Positions 17,048-25,536 of a stretch of 64,000 bases of DNA are shown one piece after another. The DNA lies in NCBI GenBank assembly GCA_039960995.1, contig JBDVKF010000076.1:62001-126000 (forward strand), in the 5' to 3' direction. The DNA comes from JABSSA01 sp039960995 (GTDB lineage: Bacteria; Pseudomonadota; Alphaproteobacteria; Rhodobacterales; Rhodobacteraceae). Both the position numbers and the translations under genes were made by a program. The notes under the pieces were generated by a model. That model was not told the DNA's origin, did not search any database, and saw only the letters and a list, made by a program, of their open reading frames with translations. Positions within the stretch are counted from its first letter, which is position 1; each line of letters begins with the position of its first letter.

Positions 17048-17481
17048 CAGCCCCTTCAAGTCACGCCCCCGGCAAATCAATCCTATGCAACGAAATTATG
17101 TGCAATACGACTGTCTTCCAGCCTAGTAAACCTGATGGGCCGCACTCGATTTTTGATCACTGCGTTGCGGAAGCAACACTGCTGTGATCCGGACTAGTCA
17201 AAGGAGCAGAAACGCGGTGAGCAACGTCCACTTGCAACGGTTCCGCGACATTGGTTTAAACTGCAGCATCAGACACAATGGGCTCACAACCGCAGTTCGC
17301 TGCACAATCTGCCAATGTCGGTTTTGTGGAAATAGATTTTTCACCGAGAGGCTGTGGCAACCTTACAGACATGCAACTGGCCATCCTTTGGGGATGCGCT
17401 GTTCTTTCTGCACTATCCAATTTGATACGCCACGACGGTCAGTTTGGCCAAATGTTGACGCGGGTCACACCTGGGTCCGGT
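17048..17481. other. Gap without a convincing gene
   Basis: Between the hypothetical gene and the end of the amidase gene. A plus-strand frame from a GTG at 17217 has a fair ribosome site (AAAGGAGC) and a cysteine-rich centre, but it runs into the 3' end of the amidase gene and has no recognisable relatives, so it is not called as a gene. Confidence 0.4.
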
Positions 17482-18891
17482 TCAGGCCCACAAGCTGCCA
17501 GGCATTTGCTTGATGACATGCGCATCCAACGCGGCTTCGATCTGCAGACCAGCTTCTAAAACCGCGTCGTCGTCATGCATCGGTCCCATGATCTGGATAC
17601 CCAGCGGAATACCGTCCTCAACATGCGTCGGGATCGACAAGGCGGGCAGGCCCATGGCGTTGACCACACATAAGGGTTTTTGCGCCGCGATGATCTCAGG
17701 TGCTTTGCTGGGATCGTTGAAATCCAGATCGTTCTCAAACGGCGGGATCAATGATGTCGGCATGATCAAAAAATCGATGTCATCCCACATCGTGGCCCAC
17801 AGCCTTTGCAACCGGGCGCGTTCGGCCATCGCCTCGATATACCCGTTCAGATCCAGACATTCGAAATAGTCGGTAAAAGCGCCGATCCAACGCAACAGGT
17901 TGTCTGACCCGTTGTCGCGCAGGAAGGCCCCGTACATCATCTCGGTTTCTGTAAACAAAAGCTGCCCCCAGATTTCGGCAACACGTTCCGCTTCGGGCAG
18001 GGCAAATTGGCTGACGTCCATACCAGCCGCCTCAGCGGCGGCGGCGGCTTTGTCCACGGATCGTTTGACGGCCACGTGGGTGGCCGCATCAAAGGGATCG
18101 TGCACAATACCAACGCGCAAGGGGCCCTTGGCGCGTGTCCGGCCATTGGCCGGTGCCGCTGTCCAATTGGGATCGCCAGGATGGAATCCGCGCATCGCTG
18201 CCAGCCCCAGTTTTACATCGGCCACCGACCGCCCCAACGGCCCTTGAACCGAAAACGCCATGGTCATTTCGGGGCGGTCTTTGGGGGCAGATGGGTTAAA
18301 GGCCGGGATGCGTCCGCGCGACGGCTTTAGCCCCGCCAGACCACAGCAATAGGCCGGATAGCGCACTGACCCGCCCAGATCATTGCCATGGGCAATCACT
18401 CCGATGCCCGAAGCCAAGGACGACGACGCCCCACCAGATGATCCACCGGGGGTAATAGCGGCATTCCACGGGTTCAGCGTCGTTCCGTGATGCGGATTGG
18501 ATGTGCACCAGCGCAGGCTCATCTCCGGCGTGTTGGTCCGCCCCAATATCACCGCGCCCTCACGCCGCAAATTGGCCACGACAGCGGAATCATCCGGGCT
18601 GAAATTGTTGGCCAAGGCCGCAAACCCATTGGTGTTGACCAGCCCAACCTGATCCGCGTTGATCTTTGTCGTGATCGGCGCGCCGTGCAGCACACCGGGC
18701 GCGCGCCGCCCTTCGTCGATATCGCGCGCCATGTCCAATGCGTCGGGAACACGATCCACAATGGCATTGATGTCTGGATTGACCGCATCCATCCGCGCCA
18801 AATGCGTTGTGGTCACCTCAACCGCACTCACATCACGCGCCTTTAGACGCTCAACCGTTTCCACAGCGCTCCAACGCAGGATCTCAGACAT
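17482..18891 (-). CDS. Amidase (amidase signature family)
   Basis: A 469-residue member of the amidase-signature family. The glycine-serine-rich signature is complete: ITPGGSSGGASSSLASG with the cis-serine, and GNDLGGSVRYPA with the nucleophile serine; the catalytic lysine is in PITTKINADQ. Family members hydrolyse a wide range of amides to acid and ammonia in the cytoplasm. GGGAGG precedes the start. It lies at the right-hand edge of the catabolic island, divergent from hisD, and could supply the same pathway as the enamidase-like enzyme. Confidence 0.9.
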   Translation of the reverse strand: MSEILRWSAVETVERLKARDVSAVEVTTTHLARMDAVNPDINAIVDRVPDALDMARDIDEGRRAPGVLHGAPITTKINADQVGLVNTNGFAALANNFSPDDSAVVANLRREGAVILGRTNTPEMSLRWCTSNPHHGTTLNPWNAAITPGGSSGGASSSLASGIGVIAHGNDLGGSVRYPAYCCGLAGLKPSRGRIPAFNPSAPKDRPEMTMAFSVQGPLGRSVADVKLGLAAMRGFHPGDPNWTAAPANGRTRAKGPLRVGIVHDPFDAATHVAVKRSVDKAAAAAEAAGMDVSQFALPEAERVAEIWGQLLFTETEMMYGAFLRDNGSDNLLRWIGAFTDYFECLDLNGYIEAMAERARLQRLWATMWDDIDFLIMPTSLIPPFENDLDFNDPSKAPEIIAAQKPLCVVNAMGLPALSIPTHVEDGIPLGIQIMGPMHDDDAVLEAGLQIEAALDAHVIKQMPGSLWA

Positions 18892-18951
18892 TCAACCTCC
18901 CTTGAGGCTCCCGAGCCTCCCCGTTATCAGGGCGCGTGAAAGGATCTGCGA

Positions 18952-20253
18952 ATGCCCTGTTTCCTAGACTATGATCAAATCGACTTTGAGTTGCAATTTT
19001 CCAAGCTGCTCTCAGCAAAACGTGAAGACAGCCCAGATGTCGATGAAACCGTGGCGGCGATCATTCATGACGTGCGCACGCGCGGGGACACAGCCGTTAT
19101 TGAGCTGACCGAACGCTTTGATCGGATCGCTCTGACACCGGATACGATGACGATCAGCCCCGCCGAAGCCAATGCCGCCATCGCCAAAGTGTCACCCGAA
19201 GAACGCGCCGCCTTGGAATTGGCCGCAGATCGCATCCGTGCCTATCACGAACGCCAGATGCCACAGGACGAAAGCTGGGTTGACGCAGCAGGCGCAACAT
19301 TGGGCTGGCGCTGGACGCCCGTGTCCGCCGCAGGCCTTTACGTGCCCGGTGGGCTGGCGACCTATCCATCCTCATTGTTGATGAATGCAATCCCGGCAAA
19401 GGTCGCGGGCGTGGGCCGCTTGGCCGTGACCGTCCCAACCCCAGACGGAGAGATCAATCCACTGGTCTTGCTGGCCGCGCAACTGTCCGGCGTTGACGAA
19501 ATCTACCGCATCGGCGGCGCACAAGCGATTGCAGCACTAGCCTATGGCACACAAACCATCGCGCCCGTCGATAAAATCACCGGACCGGGCAACGCCTTTG
19601 TCGCGGCCGCCAAACGCCGTGTGTTTGGCCGCGTCGGGATTGATATGATCGCAGGCCCGTCCGAAATTCTGGTGATTGCAGATGCCGACAACGATCCCGA
19701 TTGGATCGCACTGGATTTGCTCAGCCAAGCCGAACATGATGAAAGCGCGCAATCGTTGCTGATTACCACGGATGCCGCCTTTGGCCAGGCCGTTGCCGAC
19801 GCAATTTCGACCCATCTGGAAACACTCGACCGCCGCGCCATTGCCGCTGCCAGTTGGCGCGATTATGGCGCTGTGATCACCGTTCCATCGCTGGACATCG
19901 CGGCCCAGCTGTCGGACCGCATCGCCCCCGAACACCTTGAATTATGCGTGGCCGACCCCGACGCCCTCAGCGAACAGATCATCCATGCAGGGGCGATCTT
20001 TCTTGGGCAATGGACCCCCGAAGCCATTGGCGACTATATCGGCGGGCCCAACCACGTCTTGCCTACGGCGCGATCTGCCCGCTTTTCGTCTGGCCTTTCG
20101 GTCATGGATTTCGTCAAACGCACGACCCTTGCGAAAATGTCGCCCGAGGCTTTGCACGCCATCGGCCCAAGCGCGGAAACGCTCGCTCAATCCGAAAGCC
20201 TGCAAGCACATGGCCTATCTGTCCGTGCCCGGCTTAAAAAATTGAACAGCTAA
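18952..20253 (+). CDS. hisD: Histidinol dehydrogenase
   Basis: Catalyses the last two oxidations of histidine synthesis, histidinol to histidine, with NAD and zinc. The protein has the full length (433 residues) and the family signature region around IGGAQAIAALAYGTQTI and VDKITGPGNAFVAAAKR, with the zinc and base residues in SQAEHDESAQSLL and APEHLELCV. AAGGA lies before the ATG. It begins the right-hand half of the usual murA-DUF2948-hisD-UPF0262-phosphatase order. Confidence 0.97.
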   Translation: MPCFLDYDQIDFELQFSKLLSAKREDSPDVDETVAAIIHDVRTRGDTAVIELTERFDRIALTPDTMTISPAEANAAIAKVSPEERAALELAADRIRAYHERQMPQDESWVDAAGATLGWRWTPVSAAGLYVPGGLATYPSSLLMNAIPAKVAGVGRLAVTVPTPDGEINPLVLLAAQLSGVDEIYRIGGAQAIAALAYGTQTIAPVDKITGPGNAFVAAAKRRVFGRVGIDMIAGPSEILVIADADNDPDWIALDLLSQAEHDESAQSLLITTDAAFGQAVADAISTHLETLDRRAIAAASWRDYGAVITVPSLDIAAQLSDRIAPEHLELCVADPDALSEQIIHAGAIFLGQWTPEAIGDYIGGPNHVLPTARSARFSSGLSVMDFVKRTTLAKMSPEALHAIGPSAETLAQSESLQAHGLSVRARLKKLNS

Positions 20254-20345
20254 ACGTTTCGGCTTGCGAATCTCGTCGATTACTTGCCGTATTCACTGAC
20301 ACGTTCTAAGGCATACCTTTCGAACCATAGAAACCTATGACGCTC

Positions 20346-20825
20346 ATGACCCGCATCTCTCATATCGCGTTGGACGACGCCAATTTGCCGCCGCCAACCC
20401 CGGAAATCGAACAAGAGCGCCAAGTCGCTATTTTTGATTTGCTCGAAGACAACAGCTTTGTCTTGCCCAATCGCGACGATCGCCCGGTGCCCGCAGGCCC
20501 CTATCATCTGCAGCTGTCCATTCGTGACAAACGGCTGGTCTTTGATGTGAATACCGAAGCCAAAGAAAGCGCTGCGGAATTTCACTTGTCATTGGGGCCG
20601 TTTCGGCAGGTCGTAAAGGACTACTTTCAGATTTGCGAAAGCTATTTTGAAGCCGTGAAAAAGCTACCGCCCAGCCAGATTGAAACAATCGATATGGCCC
20701 GCCGGGGCATTCACAACGAAGGCAGCCGGGTTTTGCAAGAACGTCTTGATGGCAAGGTTGAGATCGACACAGACACAGCCCGCCGCCTGTTTACGCTCAT
20801 TTGCGTGCTGCATTTCGGGGGATAG
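20346..20825 (+). CDS. UPF0262 family protein
   Basis: A 159-residue protein of the alphaproteobacterial UPF0262 family, seen from ISHIALDDANLPPPTPEIEQ, EQERQVAIFDLLEDNSF and the late RRGIHNEGSRVLQERL. Function unknown. Two ATG codons are possible; the second, starting MTRISHIALDD, agrees better with the family start. Neither has a strong ribosome site. It directly abuts the phosphatase gene. Confidence 0.88.
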   Translation: MTRISHIALDDANLPPPTPEIEQERQVAIFDLLEDNSFVLPNRDDRPVPAGPYHLQLSIRDKRLVFDVNTEAKESAAEFHLSLGPFRQVVKDYFQICESYFEAVKKLPPSQIETIDMARRGIHNEGSRVLQERLDGKVEIDTDTARRLFTLICVLHFGG

Positions 20826-21284
20826 ATGTCTCAGGCGCTTCCGCAATCGGTACTGTTTTGCTGCGATCATAACGCGGTGCGTTCACCGATGGCAGAAGGT
20901 ATCATGAAAAAATACTATGGCACCGGCACGTATGTGCAATCTGTCGGTGTCAAAAACGATATGGAAATCGATGGGTTTTCAATCGCGGTCTGCCAGGAAA
21001 TGGGCGTTGAACTGTCGCGCCACAAATCCCGCAGCTTTGACGAAATGGAAAATTGGGGGGATGATCTCAGTTCATTTGACCTGATCGTCGCTCTTAGCCC
21101 GGCATCCCAGCGGCGCGCATTGGAACTGACCCGGTTTTACCATCTCGAAGTTGAATATTGGCCGATCCTTGATCCAACAGGTCTGGGTGAAACGCGCGAG
21201 GCAAAGCTGGAACAATACCGTGCGGCGCGCGATCAAGTGATTACGCACCTGACCCGACGGTGGGGTGCGCCCGACAACTGTTGA
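20826..21284 (+). CDS. Low-molecular-weight phosphatase family protein
   Basis: A 152-residue protein with the phosphatase loop C-x5-R at Cys13-Arg19 (FCCDHNAVRSPMAE) and the aspartate loop WPILDPTG. The family includes protein-tyrosine phosphatases and thioredoxin-type arsenate reductases; the DP loop and size favour phosphatase. It follows UPF0262 with no gap. In related genomes infA and maf usually follow; they are absent here. Confidence 0.85.
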   Translation: MSQALPQSVLFCCDHNAVRSPMAEGIMKKYYGTGTYVQSVGVKNDMEIDGFSIAVCQEMGVELSRHKSRSFDEMENWGDDLSSFDLIVALSPASQRRALELTRFYHLEVEYWPILDPTGLGETREAKLEQYRAARDQVITHLTRRWGAPDNC

Positions 21285-21616
21285 ATAAACACAAGATTGC
21301 AGACCGTTTTGCCCCTTTTGTAGGCATCGGTGTGATGCAAGCTGTGGCAAAAATACCTACCTAGAAATTTGTACGCTCTTAAAGGCCGACACAGGGCCAG
21401 CTTTACGTTTTGGTAATCTTCGTAAATGAAAACGCTCTGTGGAATGGCTTTGTTTTGTCGTTCAAGAGGCTCATTTTCTGTGGAACACAATTGCCCTGTT
21501 TACAAAGGTCAAACCAACTCTTTGGTTGCAAAAAGTGATTGAATTTTGCGGTGGATAATTTTGAAATGTTACTCCCATTTAAAGATGCGCCAGTGGTCTG
21601 CGCAGAGTGAAGCATA
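21285..21616. other. AT-richer gap after the phosphatase gene
   Basis: No gene, tRNA or clear terminator was seen. The stretch is richer in A and T than its neighbours and marks the right-hand break of the conserved gene order. Confidence 0.4.
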
Positions 21617-22198
21617 ATGCTAGTCGAACTTCTTACAGGTGACGTACTCGACGACGCGGTGGACGATATTGCCCGGTTGCGTCTCGGGGCATATCACGAT
21701 TGGCCGTATCTCCATGCGACAAGCTTAGAATACGAAAAACAGTACTTTGAAGCCTACAGAGGCAATCAAAATGCAATCGTGCTCGGTGCGTTTGATGGCA
21801 GTTGGCTTGTCGGTGCCAGCACAGGTGTGCCACTTTTAGAAGTGGAAAGCGGTCTTATCGACGCGTTTCACAACAGCACGCTGTCGCTGTCTGACGTGTT
21901 CTATTGCGGGGAAAGCATCCTTTTGCGTCGATACAGGAAAAAAGGCATCGGCAAACAGTTCTTCTTTTTGCGGGAATTACATGCACGCGAATTGGGATTT
22001 AAACATATCTGCTTTTGCTCTGTGGTCCGCAACCCTGAGCACCCTTTGATGCCACGGAATTACACTCCCATGGACCAATTCTGGCGTGCGCGGGGATATG
22101 AACCCCTTGATGGAGTCGTTGCACGGTTTTCTTGGAAAGACATTGGGCAGGTCAACGAAACACAAAAACCACTACAGTTTTGGATCAAAGACCTTTGA
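21617..22198 (+). CDS. GNAT family N-acetyltransferase
   Basis: A 193-residue protein with the GNAT acetyl-CoA pyrophosphate loop in YCGESILLRRYRKKGIGKQF, where R-x-x-G-I-G is the classic turn. The following ELHARELGFKHICFCSVV and the YEPLDGVVARFSW end fit the fold. Substrate unknown. It stands alone. Confidence 0.82.
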   Translation: MLVELLTGDVLDDAVDDIARLRLGAYHDWPYLHATSLEYEKQYFEAYRGNQNAIVLGAFDGSWLVGASTGVPLLEVESGLIDAFHNSTLSLSDVFYCGESILLRRYRKKGIGKQFFFLRELHARELGFKHICFCSVVRNPEHPLMPRNYTPMDQFWRARGYEPLDGVVARFSWKDIGQVNETQKPLQFWIKDL

Positions 22199-22256
22199 GC
22201 CCGTTGCGTTAAATGCCGCCACTTTGCTGCGACATTAAAATCGTATTGGATCGGAA

Positions 22257-23309
22257 TTACTGGGCGACAATCCGATAATTGGCAAGATCGGTGCCAACGG
22301 TGATGCCTCCCTGAAATCCGCCATCGCGCACAGCGCTTTCATAATCTTCCTTGCTCAGACCACCGCCGTCAATTGGAAACGGCCCCTGACGTGGCGCGCC
22401 CAGTGACGGTATCAAATGCGTCAGCATCAAATGCCCAACACCTGCGCGTTCAGACAGGCTTCCCAAATCGGTCGCCGTGCTTTGACGAAAGAAAATAGGC
22501 GGTGGAAAACCAGTGCTGCCATCCGGCCCCATGACCGGGTGGATCACGGAATGCACCAGAATATCTGCACCCTGCGCGATGTCTTCGACCTGAGCGGATG
22601 TGGAATTGGCGCGCGGCGGTTTGTTCGTATCATTGCCCGCATCCCCTCCGATCACAACACTGCCCGCTGGCGTGTCCACACGGAACGATGCGTGGCCCGG
22701 AACATGGGTGGATCGGATTGCCGAAACAACAACATCACCGGATTTCCAAACCTCGACGGCCTCATTCGTGGGCTCAAACGTCACCACATTCAGCAAATCC
22801 GCCGGACCGCCCGGCAACCGCTTGGGATTCTCGGCCAGCCTTTGCGCCATCTCACCCGACGCAATCAATGCATCCCCAACGGCCGCCGCGTAATTCGTAC
22901 AGCTCATCGAATGCCCGGCAGGTGACGCGATATCAGCGCTGCACACCATATCCAGCTTTGGACCCGCAGAATTGAAATGCCACCGCAACTGCGCCATGTC
23001 GATCAGCCCTTCGGAATGATCAGAATGCACATGGGTGTAGAAAACAGCATTCAGCTTACCCACCGGAACGCCCAGTTTGCTCAGCTGTTGCGTCGTGCCA
23101 CGCCCCGTGTCGAACTGCAGCATGACGTCGTTACAACCGGCCTCACTGTCCCCATAACGCACCAACGTTCCAGATCCGGCCAGACCGTTGAAAACAGGCG
23201 GCCCGCCTTGCGTTCCCGTCAGCGTAACATCAAGACACGGCGCGGCTTGCGCCATAGATCCGATGCAAGTTAGGGCTGCCGCTATGGCAAACCTGAATGA
23301 CATATTCAT
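22257..23309 (-). CDS. Secreted metallo-beta-lactamase-fold hydrolase
   Basis: A Sec signal peptide (about 22 residues ending SMAQA) is followed by an MBL fold with the metal motif THVHSDHSEG, the later HVPGHASFRVD, VIGGDAGND and LTHLIP. Such periplasmic MBL proteins include arylsulfatases and uncharacterised hydrolases. The length (350) fits. GGGGGAA precedes the ATG. Confidence 0.85.
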   Translation of the reverse strand: MNMSFRFAIAAALTCIGSMAQAAPCLDVTLTGTQGGPPVFNGLAGSGTLVRYGDSEAGCNDVMLQFDTGRGTTQQLSKLGVPVGKLNAVFYTHVHSDHSEGLIDMAQLRWHFNSAGPKLDMVCSADIASPAGHSMSCTNYAAAVGDALIASGEMAQRLAENPKRLPGGPADLLNVVTFEPTNEAVEVWKSGDVVVSAIRSTHVPGHASFRVDTPAGSVVIGGDAGNDTNKPPRANSTSAQVEDIAQGADILVHSVIHPVMGPDGSTGFPPPIFFRQSTATDLGSLSERAGVGHLMLTHLIPSLGAPRQGPFPIDGGGLSKEDYESAVRDGGFQGGITVGTDLANYRIVAQ

Positions 23310-23505
23310 TTTTTATTCCCCCAAATTATCGATTTGAAGGAAAGGCTACGCGAATTATCGATTCTTTCAAAGCCTATTGCGGAATATCACGAAATTGCAA
23401 TCGGACTCTGACCCCATGTGCAGCATCATTGGTCCCGTGCACGCACTGTGCGCAGCACAAAGTGAACCGCTCAGGCGCATTCAGGCGCGCAGCTTTGGTA
23501 ATGTT

Positions 23506-23781
23506 TTAACTGTTGATGTCGTCCGTAAAGGTCTTCACCTCATCGCGACGGGTTCCAAGCAAGAACCGCAACAGCAACGTCGACACCAGCGAAACCGCGG
23601 CAAATGTCACAATCAGAGTAGACGTGGACTCGTCCAGTCCCACTTCTAAAAACAACAAGCCGCCAACGACCGCAGCGCCAGCCCCTAAACCTAAGAATAC
23701 AAAGACCGGAGCCAGTGTTTCAAGAATGGCAAACGCCAAAGCGCCTGCCACCCAAATCCACCATGTCGCAAGCCAACTCAT
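23506..23781 (-). CDS. NfeD-like membrane protein, short form
   Basis: A 91-residue protein with two or three hydrophobic helices (WWIWVAGALAFAILETLAP; FLGLGAGAAVVGGLLFL), the pattern of short NfeD proteins. It overlaps the SPFH gene by four bases. In this conserved pair NfeD partners a membrane-domain organising SPFH protein. The C-terminal OB domain of longer NfeD forms is missing. Confidence 0.85.
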   Translation of the reverse strand: MSWLATWWIWVAGALAFAILETLAPVFVFLGLGAGAAVVGGLLFLEVGLDESTSTLIVTFAAVSLVSTLLLRFLLGTRRDEVKTFTDDINS

Positions 23782-24680
23782 TTCGAGCCTCGCAGCATTT
23801 TGAAGGCCTCACCAAACGCATCAACCGCGCTGGATGGCAATACAATCGTCTGCTGGCCCTCACCACCGGCCACTTGCGACAACGCTTCGACCTGTTTCAA
23901 CGCCACCTGATACTGTGCCGCTTCGAGGCCATTGTCACGAATGGCCGCTGCAACAACACCAGTCGCATAAGCTTCTGCATCCGATTCAATACGGCGAGCT
24001 TTGGCAGCCTGTTCCGCAGCATAAAGCTCCGCATCCGCATTCAACTCGACCGCGCGACGTTCACCTTCGGCCTTAGTCACCGCAGCACGCCGTTCACGTT
24101 CCGCATTCAACTGCTGCAACATCGCATCCCGTGTCGCCTGATCCAGATTCACATCCAAAATCTCGGCGCGTGTCACTTCGATCCCCCAGGCATCAACAGC
24201 ACCTTCAACACTGGACTGGATCGTCGAAATCAAAGTCGACCGGTTCGATTGCACTTCGTCCAGTTCCATCTTACCGATTTGCGCCCGCACGATCCCCGCA
24301 ACCGTTGTCGAGATCGCGCCGTCCACATCCCGGATACGATACACCGTCTTTTCCGGATTCAAGATGCGGTAAAACACGCTTGTTTCGACCTTCACCAGCA
24401 CGTTGTCCGATGTGATTGCGTCCTGTGATGCCGTCGGCAGCTGCCGCTCAAGGATCGAAACCCGATGCCGCACACGATCCAGGAACGGTACAATAAAGTT
24501 GATCCCAGGCCCCAACACAGACCGCAAACGCCCGAACCGTTCGACGACATGCTGTTCGGATTGCGGGACAATGCGGACCCCAAGAAGAAGACAAAGCAGA
24601 AGGAATACGGCCACAAGGACCAGAACAACTGAAGCGCCCTCAAGATTAAAAAGATAGGCTAGAAAATCATCAATACTCAT
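23778..24680 (-). CDS. SPFH domain (stomatin/slipin-type) membrane protein
   Basis: A 300-residue protein with an N-terminal membrane segment (VVLVLVAVFLLLCLLLGV), then an SPFH/band-7 domain (VPQSEQHVVERFGR; LDEVQSNRSTLISTIQ) and an alanine- and glutamate-rich coiled coil (about residues 200-260). Such proteins form oligomeric membrane scaffolds with NfeD. The ATG at 24680 is taken as start because it leads straight into the membrane segment. Confidence 0.92.
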   Translation of the reverse strand: MSIDDFLAYLFNLEGASVVLVLVAVFLLLCLLLGVRIVPQSEQHVVERFGRLRSVLGPGINFIVPFLDRVRHRVSILERQLPTASQDAITSDNVLVKVETSVFYRILNPEKTVYRIRDVDGAISTTVAGIVRAQIGKMELDEVQSNRSTLISTIQSSVEGAVDAWGIEVTRAEILDVNLDQATRDAMLQQLNAERERRAAVTKAEGERRAVELNADAELYAAEQAAKARRIESDAEAYATGVVAAAIRDNGLEAAQYQVALKQVEALSQVAGGEGQQTIVLPSSAVDAFGEAFKMLRGSK

Positions 24681-24764
24681 TGCGGCTCCACTATACGACG
24701 CGACCAAAACAGGAATGTTTCCGCATATATAGGTACAGCCTAAGGCGAAGTCACCCCTTTGTGA

Positions 24765-25124
24765 TCAGGTGCAAAGCTGCCCCGCATTAGCGCCGAACTC
24801 TTTCCAACGCAACCAAAACCGCTCGCTGGAGGGGTTGTCCGATTGGCGCGTGTCTTGGGCTGATTGCGGGTCATTGAAAAACGCAGCCCCGCGCCGTTGA
24901 TCTGATGCCGACAGATGCCGGTTGGCCACCGCCTGCACACACCCACACCGCGCCCGGCTTGCCTGATCCCGGCCACCGCGCAGACACGCTTGGGAAATCG
25001 GTCCGCTGGCAAACAATGACGGGTTGTATACGGCAGAACGCGCAGACGTCACGCTGCCTGACCGTCCGCTACTGCAGGCGGCAAGACTTACTATAACAAG
25101 ACCAAGTGCAAGTACCCGTACCAT
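24765..25124 (-). CDS. Small outer-envelope lipoprotein
   Basis: A 119-residue protein whose start, MVRVLALGLVIVSLAACSSG, is a lipoprotein signal with the lipobox L-A-A-C. The mature part has four more cysteines (ISQACLRGG, ARCGCVQAVANRHLS, QLCT) and a conserved DQRRGAAFFNDPQSAQDTRQ segment. Similar proteins are widespread in Rhodobacterales, at times mislabelled arginine transporter. Function unknown. Confidence 0.78.
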   Translation of the reverse strand: MVRVLALGLVIVSLAACSSGRSGSVTSARSAVYNPSLFASGPISQACLRGGRDQASRARCGCVQAVANRHLSASDQRRGAAFFNDPQSAQDTRQSDNPSSERFWLRWKEFGANAGQLCT

Positions 25125-25341
25125 GGGAGACGCCCTTCTATTTCTGCACGATGCAGTGCTTTGACTGCTCATTATTCTTACGAGTACTATGCCCATTCCG
25201 CAGCAGCAGGGCAATTCACGATCCAGTCGCACACATTACAAAAGAAAGAGGGGTGGCAAAGATCGGCATAGAGATTGAAGGAATACGGCGATGGAACGCG
25301 CATTTTCTCCAACGTGGCCCATGGAATGATCCGTCGCGCAA

Positions 25342-25363
25342 GGTGGGTTTAAACCCACCCTAC
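25342..25363 (-). repeat. REP-like palindrome
   Basis: Read on the minus strand it is GTAG followed by the perfect palindrome GGTGGGTTTAAACCCACC. The GTAG head plus hairpin is the layout of REP sequences mobilised by RAYT transposases. It abuts the stop codon of the gene remnant that follows. Confidence 0.7.
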
Positions 25364-25503
25364 GGCAATACGGCCACCCAAGCTCTGGCGGCTTCAATGA
25401 CATCCGCTAAATGTGTCCCATCCGCAATCGCCAACCCTCGGATCAGCGCTGTTCCGATTGCTTCGAATTCCACAGCATCTTGATTTATATACCCCTGATC
25501 CAA
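25360..25503 (-). pseudogene. Remnant resembling the 3' end of the neighbouring hypothetical gene
   Basis: A 47-residue open stretch ends in LADVIEAARAWVAVLP, which matches the end of the intact gene to its right (VADVIEAAKAWVPYLP) in 12 of 16 positions. The stretch before it (AVEFEAIGTALIRGLAIADG) does not match closely. It sits between two REP palindromes that point in opposite directions, suggesting a partial duplication. It could be a small gene, but no ribosome site was found. Confidence 0.5.
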
Positions 25504-25509
25504 AGGCCC

Positions 25510-25531
25510 GTAGGGCGGGGTTCACCCCGCC
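25510..25531 (+). repeat. REP-like palindrome
   Basis: GTAG head followed by the hairpin GGCGGGGTTCACCCCGCC. The same sequence occurs twice inside the RAYT gene about 4.6 kb away. It lies six bases after the stop of the hypothetical gene. Confidence 0.75.
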
Positions 25532-25536
25532 ACACC

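Noticed and set aside
17217..17513. Cysteine-rich plus-strand frame with a fair ribosome site
   Set aside because: It runs into the amidase 3' end, the CxxC pattern is irregular, and no known protein resembles it.
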